27,615 bases of DNA, taken from assembly GCA_034698045.1 (NCBI GenBank), contig JAQGAU010000473.1:1-27615 (forward strand), in the 5' to 3' direction. Below are positions 22,301 to 27,615 of the stretch, piece by piece. Position 1 is the stretch's first letter. The number at the start of each line of letters is the position of its first letter. A program made the position numbers and the translations under genes. This DNA comes from Paramacrobiotus richtersi. Its lineage: Eukaryota; Tardigrada; Eutardigrada; Parachela; Macrobiotidae. The notes under the pieces were generated by a model, which was given only the letters and a program-made list of their open reading frames with translations, was not told the DNA's origin and made no database searches.

Positions 22301-23937
22301 AAATGCACTGATCACATTAAAAGTAATCGGAATAATTGTAAAAAAATTATATAAATTTTAAATAAAATATTATACAAAACTTTTTATTATTATTCAAAAT
22401 ATTTTGTTTAGGTAAATTATAAAAATATATTCATTAATATTAACGCATAATTATGTGTGAAAAGGGAAGTTCATCCCCCTTCCCACGTCACCCTTGTGCG
22501 GTATTTCCCGTTTTCGTCATATATAAAGCGCTCTGTACGCGGGTATCCGCTGGGTCATTTCGGATGTTATGGTCACTCACACAGATCTTACGATACGCCT
22601 CCCGTGTGTGTAACGTGTCCAATGTATGCCAACACACACGTGTCAGTGAATTTGCTCTTGGCGGATTTTTATGCAATTTCATAAGTTTCGGCGAAACCAA
22701 AGCCGTTACGCGTCTACAAACGTCACTACTATTTTTGCCAGTCAAAACATCGAAATTTAAAAGTATTCATTTTCTCCACGAGTCGGTGTGTGCGCACAAC
22801 AGCGGCGAAAAGTTTGAACAAATTTCATTATCCGTTTAATATTCATCTTGTTAAGTTTGCAATTTTGAGAAAAAAAATTCTTTAAAATTGTTCATGATCG
22901 GAACGATCAACATAATATGTTGATCGTTCTGATCATGAACAATTTTTAAGAATTTTTTTCTCAAGAATTACATAATATATTATATTATGTATAGTGTATA
23001 ATTATGTGCATTTATACGATGAAATTTTCAAGAAGTCTAGACAGATTTACAATTAGAAGGCTGCATCATAAAAGATAGAAAATAAATCAGAATTTCGCTG
23101 CCGTTGCGCAATAGCCGGAAGTTGCGCGCACACACGGATTCTGACATTGTAATAATTATCTATACTTGTTAAAAAACAATAGTTCAGCTTGACGCAAAGC
23201 TTATTACAAGTGCATGCAGGCTTGCAGCATGACTGTGTTGATTTCGTTAATAGTTGCGAAAATAGGTAAAACCAAGCCTTGAAAAACAAATGTAAGTGAG
23301 AAAATACAATGTGCGTTCCGAAAAAATTTAATTACAATTACTGAAAAGAGGCACAATTTTATCCAACTGTCAAAACAAATTAAAAAAAAAATATTCCAGA
23401 AAAACAAAATCTCCATCATGGACTGGAATAACAAATAATAACGATAGCGCGGTGACGAAGCTTTCCTTTAGTCTTTAGAGACTGCTTTAAAAAAATTGAA
23501 ATACAAGATTAATCAATTAAAAAATGATAACAAAATTCGGTGATGTATCGGCAATTCTCAAATAATACCAAAATAATCAAAATTCTTTTCCTACAAAAAA
23601 ATACCACTCACCTTGGACGGGTCCACTTGTAGCCTGCGGAAGAGCTCTTCCGCAGGAACCAGATGCTCGTCCTACAAGCCAACAATGAGAGCGCAGTGAT
23701 AACAGGGAAGCACTGCTTATCAGCCCAGTTCTGTACCATATGCAGCTCGTGGCGGAGGCTGACGACGCTGCGTTGACGAGCATCCTCCTTGGAGACTTTG
23801 GGTCGCTGTTTGGCTAGTTTGTTCCATAATCCTTTGATACAGTCCTGGCGTTCCTTGGAGCCAGGCGGCGGATGGGATGATTTGCCATGATTACGTGGCT
23901 GTTCAGCGTTCATACCGTCCAGTGGGATTGTCCTCAT
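13248..23937 (-). CDS. Divergent Na+/K+-ATPase alpha-like P-type ATPase, 15 exons
   Basis: P-type (P2C) ATPase, an integral membrane protein. Classical members exchange Na+ for K+ across the plasma membrane using ATP. All junctions join in phase, giving 3135 nt and 1044 aa (the family has about 1000-1030). Order: N-terminal tail; TM1-2 (about 128-174); actuator domain with TGEN at 244-247; TM3-4 (about 313-365); DKTGT with phospho-Asp 400; KGAPE (Lys 530); TGDGVND at 737-743; hinge and TM5-6 (about 788-838); TM7-10; stop TGA at 13250-13248. The start ATG 23937 is chosen because it gives a family-like N-terminal length before the conserved [10 protein letters not shown]; a second ATG lies 8 codons on. 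Cation-binding residues differ from ordinary pumps: TM4 Glu is Gly 358, TM5 Asn is Asp 805, TM6 Asp is Asn 833, TM8 Asp is Val 953. TM5 Glu 808 and TM6 Asp 837 are kept. It probably has altered or lost transport. Confidence 0.93.
13806..13907 (-). CDS. ATPase exon 14: TM9
   Basis: 102 nt, phase 2 in and out. [20 protein letters not shown] is TM9, with a Glu (982) in the place of a conserved family Glu. Acceptor TTTGCAG|CAAC, donor ATGTG|GTACGC. Confidence 0.88.
14128..14258 (-). CDS. ATPase exon 13: TM8
   Basis: 131 nt. [20 protein letters not shown] aligns with [21 protein letters not shown]. The following WAD of the family is NIV, so the TM8 Asp is Val 953. Acceptor CTGCACAG|AATTTC, donor CTCAG|GTACGC (phase 2). 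Confidence 0.92.
14259..14998 (-). other. ATPase intron 12
   Basis: 740 nt, AT-rich. It holds one small hairpin near 14590 (ACCGAAACTT, three-base loop, AAGTTTCGGT) and otherwise nothing recognised. Confidence 0.6.
14999..15265 (-). CDS. ATPase exon 12: TM7 and outer loop
   Basis: 267 nt, 89 codons. [20 protein letters not shown], then [19 protein letters not shown] (TM7) and [21 protein letters not shown], all typical of the family. This is the stretch that contacts the beta subunit in known pumps. Acceptor TTGTGTAG|TATCC, donor GAATGG|GTGAGC. Confidence 0.95.
15266..16172 (-). other. ATPase intron 11
   Basis: 907 nt, AT-rich except for the candidate exon at 15578-15714. Nothing else recognised. 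Confidence 0.7.
15578..15714 (-). other. Candidate alternative terminal (poison) exon in ATPase intron 11
   Basis: Follows a good acceptor (TTTATATCAG|CCAGCG). In the frame set by exon 11 (phase 0) it runs 45 codons of protein-like, hydrophobic sequence starting [19 protein letters not shown] and then stops at TGA. It is GC-richer than the intron around it. A donor-like A|GTGAGG overlaps the end. An AATAAA on the minus strand lies about 140 nt further (15436-15431). If used, it would end the ATPase soon after TM6. No homology recognised. Confidence 0.35.
16173..16327 (-). CDS. ATPase exon 11: TM5 and TM6
   Basis: 155 nt. TM5 reads [12 protein letters not shown] where the family has YTLTSNIPEITP. 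TM6 reads LLNCATDL where the family has CIDLGTDM. Thus Asn becomes Asp 805 and Asp becomes Asn 833. Glu 808 and Asp 837 are kept. Donor GATTTG|GTAAGA (phase 0). Confidence 0.94.
16558..16659 (-). CDS. ATPase exon 10: P domain end and hinge
   Basis: 102 nt, 33 whole codons. [19 protein letters not shown], then [14 protein letters not shown] of the hinge. Acceptor ATGGGTAG|GCGTGG (phase 1), donor GAAG|GTAACA. Confidence 0.93.
16660..17286 (-). other. ATPase intron 9-10
   Basis: 627 nt. A less AT-rich part at about 16862-16993 has an exon-like open frame on the plus strand (starting [20 protein letters not shown]), which I cannot assign. The rest is plain AT-rich sequence. Confidence 0.5.
17287..17701 (-). 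CDS. ATPase exon 9: P domain with TGDGVND
   Basis: 415 nt. [37 protein letters not shown] and [14 protein letters not shown] all match the family closely. The next residue is Asn 751 where Asp is usual. It is the GC-richest exon of the gene. Acceptor TTATAG|GATCC, donor ATCG|GTGGGT (phase 1). Confidence 0.95.
18099..18643 (-). CDS. ATPase exon 8: nucleotide-binding domain
   Basis: 545 nt, residues 434-614. It holds [12 protein letters not shown], the KGAPE nucleotide-pocket Lys 530, LGERVIGFC and the [11 protein letters not shown] block. Acceptor TTTTTCGCAG|CTAAAG, donor ATGCTG|GTAAGT. Confidence 0.93.
18644..18697 (-). other. Proposed 54-nt in-frame intron in the ATPase
   Basis: Starts GTAAGA and ends CGCTTTTTCGCAG, more AT-rich than the coding DNA on either side. 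Its length is a multiple of three and it has no stop, so it also reads as 18 residues. Those residues fall in a loop where the family has nothing similar, which favours removal. Confidence 0.7.
18698..18899 (-). CDS. ATPase exon 7: phosphorylation site
   Basis: 202 nt. It carries [14 protein letters not shown] with the phosphorylated Asp 400. Acceptor TCGTACAG|GCAATG. It ends at ACCG|GTAAGA if the 54-nt intron 18644-18697 is removed, otherwise it reads through in frame. Confidence 0.9.
19041..19110. repeat. Duplicated start of the phosphorylation-site exon, in intron 6
   Basis: About 70 bp matching 18848-18917, roughly 193 bp away, in the same orientation. Both contain CAGTTCTTCTTGGATAGA. 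The copy keeps the acceptor TTTTGTACAG|GCAGTG on the minus strand, but has lost one base and runs into stop codons. It is a dead exon copy. Confidence 0.85.
19339..19607 (-). CDS. ATPase exon 6: TM3 and TM4
   Basis: 269 nt. [14 protein letters not shown], then TM3 and TM4. TM4 reads [11 protein letters not shown] where the family has NVPEGLLATVT, so the cation-binding Glu is Gly 358. Acceptor ACATAG|GATCC, donor CACG|GTATGT (phase 0). Confidence 0.95.
19880..19994 (-). CDS. ATPase exon 5: actuator loop, TGEN instead of TGES
   Basis: 115 nt, residues 238-275 plus one base. It reads [16 protein letters not shown], where the family has LTGESEPQ. The dephosphorylation Glu is kept and the next Ser is Asn. 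Donor GGAAG|GTACGT (phase 1). Confidence 0.93.
20272..20416. repeat. Minisatellite, about 26-bp units, in ATPase intron 4
   Basis: Five to six copies of a unit like TGTGTTATTTTATTTACGAA plus GTACAT, at 20272, 20297, 20323, 20349, 20375 and a worn copy at 20399. Units differ by a few bases. It makes short false open frames on the plus strand. Confidence 0.9.
20574..20662 (+). repeat. Dispersed repeat, copy B
   Basis: Matches the reverse complement of 22640-22727. Shared blocks are GTGACGTTTGTAGA, CTTGGT, CGAAACT and CAAGAGCAAATTCA. It lies in ATPase intron 4. Confidence 0.7.
21307..21555 (-). CDS. ATPase exon 4: TM2 and start of actuator domain
   Basis: 249 nt, residues 155-237. TM2 is followed by [20 protein letters not shown] and the GDIVQV and IPADLRV blocks of the family. 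Acceptor TTGCATAG|ATG, donor ATAAAG|GTGGGT. Confidence 0.95.
21646..21663 (+). repeat. 18-bp motif shared with 5592-5609
   Basis: Second exact copy, in the AT-rich intron between ATPase exons 3 and 4. It is probably the worn end of a dispersed repeat. Confidence 0.7.
22060..22260 (-). CDS. ATPase exon 3: TM1 region
   Basis: 201 nt, residues 88-154: [19 protein letters not shown], then TM1. Acceptor TTGTACAG|GGT, donor GACAAT|GTAGGT. The TM1-TM2 outer loop is shorter than in vertebrate alpha subunits, which matters for ouabain binding. Confidence 0.92.
22640..22727 (-). repeat. Dispersed repeat, copy A
   Basis: Partner of 20574-20662 in the opposite orientation, in ATPase intron 2. It lies within a stretch (about 22450-22840) that is clearly GC-richer than the intron around it, perhaps a larger inserted unit. 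Read on the minus strand it is open and starts [17 protein letters not shown]. Confidence 0.7.
22865..22964. repeat. 100-bp near-perfect palindrome (fold-back)
   Basis: Arms of about 49 bp run from TTGAGAAAAAAA to ATCAACATA and back with only about three differences, with almost no loop. It lies in ATPase intron 2 and could be a tiny fold-back element or a recombination product. An AT palindrome (ACATAATATATTATATTATG) follows at once. Confidence 0.9.
23612..23671 (-). CDS. ATPase exon 2: conserved [10 protein letters not shown] segment
   Basis: 60 nt, 20 residues ([20 protein letters not shown]), matching the family's MDEHKIPLEELYQR region. Intron 1 before it is only 65 nt. A perfect 24-bp palindrome (23633-23656) lies in it. 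Confidence 0.9.
23633..23656. repeat. Perfect 24-bp palindrome inside ATPase exon 2
   Basis: Centred on GAGCTC at 23642-23647, with 12-bp arms reading CCTGCGGAAGAG. It encodes part of PAEELFRRL. Confidence 0.95.
23737..23937 (-). CDS. ATPase exon 1: N-terminal tail
   Basis: 201 nt, residues 1-67, basic and Pro/Ser-rich, ending LRHELHM before donor CATATG|GTACAG (phase 0). The frame stays open upstream without another ATG, so a more 5' start by splicing is possible. Confidence 0.75.
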
Positions 23938-24677
23938 TGCGTAAAATAATCTCTGTTCTAGCTGCGCAGAAATGGATTGATCTGACAAGACTATGTACAA
24001 TTGTCCATGATTGTTGCATAAACCGAAAAATTTATTTTTAACAGACAATAACAATGTTCACTGAACTGCTGAGCAGTGAAACGTCACAATCATTTTGCTA
24101 GAGGAACTCTGACAACAACAGGCCTAGGGCAGTCCGGAATTTCGAAAAAAGACGCAGTCATTGCCAGGCAGCTGCCACGTGCGACGCTTTTGTCTGGACA
24201 CTGGCGAGAGCAAAGCTGGGGGGCGTGACAGACGTGCACAAACAAGTCTGCAGATCGACATGAATCCACCTCTACAGCAGTGGCGACACGAGGCTGGTCG
24301 ACTTTAAGGCAGTAGCTTCGCAGCAGAGGGCGGTTGCAATTGTCACACAGAATTTCAATATTGTTTGGAATGTTTCCGGACGGTACGCTACGGATCCAGT
24401 TACTACTAGTGAATCCGATTATTTCTACACTACTTCTACGTTTGTATCCGTATCAGCTCATCCATTTTCAGAATCGTGAATGAAAATATTTATCTTCTCA
24501 TTCTTCTGTCATTTATTGTTCCTGTTACAATCCATGATCTGAAACGTGTAATGGGATTCGTATTCTACTGACTGGCATAAATCAGAAATTCCGGATCAGG
24601 GTTTTATTCCGTTTCTGAGACTACGAGGTCTCAGAAACGCTGCTTTTGGTTTTGGAAGTTCTTTCTAGATTTTCAAA
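23938..24677. promoter_or_regulatory. Divergent intergenic region between ATPase and MATH-BTB
   Basis: About 740 bp separate the two start codons, so both promoters and 5' UTRs must lie here unless upstream non-coding exons exist. No clear TATA box was placed for either gene. A hairpin sits at 24610-24639, near the MATH-BTB start. Confidence 0.5.
24610..24639. repeat. Inverted repeat just upstream of the MATH-BTB start
   Basis: Perfect 12-bp arms (CGTTTCTGAGAC and GTCTCAGAAACG) with a 6-bp spacer TACGAG. It lies 39 bp before the ATG at 24678, probably in the promoter or 5' UTR. Confidence 0.9.
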
Positions 24678-24994
24678 ATGAGCTCGACGACAAATGCCGA
24701 TATCGAACACCGTACACATCGGGAAACTGTGCGGTTTACTTTGACATGGACCATCGAGAATTTCCGAACATTTCGAGATGAGGGAAATGTGATGTATGGT
24801 AGTGAAGTGACTATGGCTGCGCTGGGGATGGAGGATGAGTATCAAGGCCGCTGGAGAATTGGCGTTATTCCAGGTTTTAAGCAAACCAAGGATGGTACCG
24901 AAAAGTCGTACGTCTCGGTTGCTCTGTACCTCACCGATGCGAACGTAGCATCGTACACCGGAGACAAACACGTCAGCGTGGAATTCGACGCACG
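24678..24994 (+). CDS. MATH-BTB exon 1: first part of the MATH domain
   Basis: 317 nt, 105 codons plus two bases. It ends at GACGCACG|GTACGT. Reading past the donor gives a stop after 12 more residues. Confidence 0.88.
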
Positions 24995-26040
24995 GTACGT
25001 AATAAGAGATTTCCAGTTTTCCCTGGAAGGATAGAGTCGTGAAGATCGGATTGGAGAATCTCTGGATTACTTGCACACGGGCAATCATTTTCGGTTCTTT
25101 TGTTATAGTTTCAAGGCAGCTGCCGTCTGCGCATATCAAAAAGTTTAAACTAATAGTTTATGAACTCTGTTGTTGGTGATTTAGCAACAAGCTGCAACAT
25201 GACTTTTTCTGCAGCGTAACCACCGGAAAAACAACAAAATCGCAAATCCGGAGGTTGTGCAGTAACAAACTGCATACCTTCTCCCCAGCTGCAGCTAACT
25301 GGGGCTGGAACACAGCCATCGACCATAACGACCTCTTCGGATCTGATCAGAAGCCTGCGGTTCTTAAGGACGATTGCCTAACCATATCCATGAGTGTTGT
25401 GATCTATAAAACGGCGCAAACTGTCCAGGTTCCCAAAACTGTCATACTGAGTTCTGCACAGCGCTATCAGCAGTTTGCCGATCGCCAGTCGAAATGGTTC
25501 GACGCGCAACAGCAGCGTAAATCATCGGATTTGGACTTTGTATTGCAGTCCAGTGAAGGGAAGAAATTCCACACGTCGCGCTGGATTCTCATGGCGCACT
25601 CACCGGTTTTTGCGGCCATGCTGAAACACGGTTCCAAAGAGGTGAAAACAAACCGCTGCGAAATGACTGATGTTGATGGCGAAACAACGGAGATTATGCT
25701 GGACTACATGTACGGATGCCAGATTGAAAAAATTGACCAGAACAACGCGGAGAAGGTTCTGATAATGGCGGATAAATACGAGATGATGGATTTGCGTCAG
25801 GTGTGCGAGGAACTGCTCGCCGGTAATGTGGCAGTGAATAAAGCGGTGCATTACCTGGTTTTGGCCAGCCAACGAGGACTGGAGACGCTGAAAGCGGCAG
25901 CGCTGCAGGTCATCCCCAGAAACATGGCGACGGTTCTGAAGGATGGGGCTCTGGAGGAGGCGGTGCAGGCCGATCCGTATTTGATGCAGACAATCATGGA
26001 ACACTGCTCCAAACGAATGCGGGCTTTGGACGAACCTTAA
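24678..26040 (+). CDS. MATH-BTB protein (SPOP/TDPOZ-like), 2 exons
   Basis: Spliced CDS 24678-24994 and 25215-26040 (1143 nt, 380 aa). Residues about 15-170 form a MATH domain (FTLTWTIENFRTFRDEG; later SNKLHTFSPAAANWGWNTAI), which in SPOP-type proteins binds substrates. Residues about 208-310 form a BTB domain (DLDFVLQSSEGKKFHTSRWI; MLDYMYGCQIEKI), which dimerises and binds Cullin-3. The rest resembles the helical BACK extension. The expected role is a Cullin-3 ubiquitin-ligase adaptor, by family knowledge. The phase 2 junction restores Arg 106. ATG 24678 is the first in frame before the MATH domain. MATH-BTB genes are often expanded in invertebrates, so orthology to SPOP is not claimed. Confidence 0.9.
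25215..26040 (+). CDS. MATH-BTB exon 2: end of MATH, BTB and BACK-like part
   Basis: 826 nt. The acceptor TTTTTCTGCAG|CGTAAC follows a 220-nt intron. A second acceptor-like CTCCCCAG lies inside the exon near 25288. I prefer the first because it restores the MATH strand before SNKLHTFSP. Stop TAA at 26038-26040. Confidence 0.88.
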
Positions 26041-26110
26041 GGATCCGCAGATTCCGGAAACTGATTAGGCGTTTTTTGCTTTAAGCCGTAGGTCGCAGCT
26101 GATCAACGAA

Positions 26111-26116
26111 AATAAA
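26111..26116 (+). terminator. Poly(A) signal AATAAA of the MATH-BTB gene
   Basis: Canonical AATAAA about 70 nt after the stop codon. Confidence 0.75.
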
Positions 26117-27615
26117 TGACTTATCCAAAACTGGAACCGCTTTGAGAAGGTTAGATGTTGTTAGGTGCAGAACACGGGAATAAGTTTAATGTACATTAGT
26201 GGAGGCGTGAGTACTCGGTACAGTAAATTTGCATTTCGTGTTTCTTTGTTGTTGTTTTACATGTTGTTTTTAACCCTGAAATTGTTCTGCCATTTCGTTT
26301 GTCATTTTTGGCTGGTATAAGGTAAACTTGCAGTTCTGAATCTTTATAAGTTTTGCGACTGAATCCCGCTGACATGTGCAAAAACGATGCGATGTAAGTT
26401 GAAAAGTGGCGCCTGTAAACTGTCACTCATGCAAGATAGAACACTTTTGACTTGGGATTTTTCTCGTTCTTCCAAGTAGGATTACTGTTTCGGCGTTTCC
26501 GATTGCTCTTAAACTTTTGCATTGGGCGCTGTAGGCCTCCCTTAGGGTCAGCAGACTTTCCATCTCCTTACTAGCCACACCCAGTCTTCCCGATGCTGCT
26601 GGTCCGCAGCGTGAGCTACACGATGACTTCGCGTAATAAACATACACTTCCGATGAATCACTCTCTTCTGGGTGTATAGCGCGAATTTTTTGGTATTTGC
26701 CAGGACGCATCGAAGTACTTAGCTGGTTGGTGACCTTTCGCGCAAGAAACCGGCCCTCCGAACGCCAATATGGGCTGGAAGCCTTTTACGCTCTATACGT
26801 TCTCTAAAAGGTCAAGCCTTTTAACAGCTTCAAACGCTTGCCTAAGTAGTTTTTTTGTCAAACAAAGCAAGCCATCAGAAGGCGTCCGAGCACCAGAAAA
26901 TTCTACCCCAGTTGGCACCTGAGCGTACAGTTTTGAGTGGCCAAAATCAGCTGGGAACAACGCTTACGTACGTAAAATTGGTTTCGAAAATTGTTAAAAC
27001 AAACACAAAAACAGCTCGAAGCCGAGGATTGTTTGGGGCGTAGTATACGTAGAGAATTAACAGGCGCTATCTGTGCAAATACATTCGGTGGGCAGTAACC
27101 AATCGGATGTGATAACCAGCACTGTTCTGTGGTACAGATACATGGCAAACAGGATCACTTTCTGTCACTCACACTATAGCTACAATCTACAGTAATGACT
27201 ACACACGTATTGTAAATTTTTGTTATACTTACTGTACGTGTTACTTAGCCTGCTGCACACTTGCACTTGTAAAGTCGATACACTTAAACCAGGGGTATTT
27301 GGGAAACCTGCTTATTACTGCAACTGATGTTACGAACTGAAGATTGGAACGGTGTGTTTTGAAAACAGATTTTTTGACAGTCAATATTACTTAATGGTTA
27401 AGTATAATTGTCATTTATGACATTGTGCGAGTGTTTTCCTGCGAAGACATAACCTATACGATAAAGAAGCGCCAAAAATGTACCCCATAAGCCATCGTAT
27501 TTTGTACATACTGTACAGTAAGAGCTTAGCGTGATTATTTGGTCATTTCAAATCTGGACACTGCTTGTTCACATTTTATACGGGGGTGGCAAACGTGTCT
27601 CTACCATCATGCCTT
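26117..27615. other. Downstream region, no gene recognised
   Basis: A 95-codon minus-strand frame with a true ATG at 26710 is the best open stretch but has no recognisable family or splice partner. No tRNA, repeat array or transposon ends were seen. Confidence 0.5.

Noticed and set aside
26423-26710. 95-codon minus-strand frame with a true ATG
   Set aside because: No recognisable domain, splice partner or promoter. Such a length can arise by chance here.
1-27615. tRNA, rRNA, CRISPR or bacterial operon features
   Set aside because: No tRNA cloverleaf motifs, rRNA signatures or spaced repeats were seen; all recognised genes are split eukaryotic genes.

Overview
This window is animal nuclear DNA, most likely from an invertebrate, with split genes in gene-dense DNA. 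Exons are GC-richer and open, introns are AT-rich with GT..AG ends, and some introns are very short (54-65 nt). The contents fit an ecdysozoan such as a tardigrade or another small invertebrate, but nothing in the sequence fixes the species.

Layout. 1-2716: no intact gene, only a worn LINE (non-LTR retrotransposon) 3' end near 255-656 and an ATA microsatellite. 2717-7712 (minus): a three-exon gene for a secreted leucine-rich-repeat protein of about 762 aa. Its first intron holds a MITE and a duplicated splice acceptor. Its second intron holds a short, young Copia-type LTR element lying directly against the exon 3 acceptor. 9996-11072 (minus): exons that join in phase into an unrecognised single-pass membrane protein whose 5' part is not identified. 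13248-23937 (minus): a complete 15-exon gene for a Na+/K+-ATPase alpha-like P-type ATPase (about 1044 aa by my splice model). 24678-26040 (plus): a two-exon MATH-BTB protein (about 380 aa, SPOP/TDPOZ-like) with a poly(A) signal. After 26041: no gene recognised.

The ATPase and MATH-BTB genes are head to head across about 740 bp. The ATPase keeps its phosphorylation and nucleotide-binding motifs, but several membrane residues that bind Na+/K+ in ordinary pumps are replaced. TM4 Glu is Gly, TM5 Asn is Asp, TM6 Asp is Asn and TM8 Asp is Val. It is probably an altered-specificity or non-pumping paralogue. One of its introns holds an exon-like segment that would end the protein after TM6.

Splice models come from reading frames, phase and consensus sites; no transcript data were available. 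Protein families were recognised by eye from remembered family sequences.
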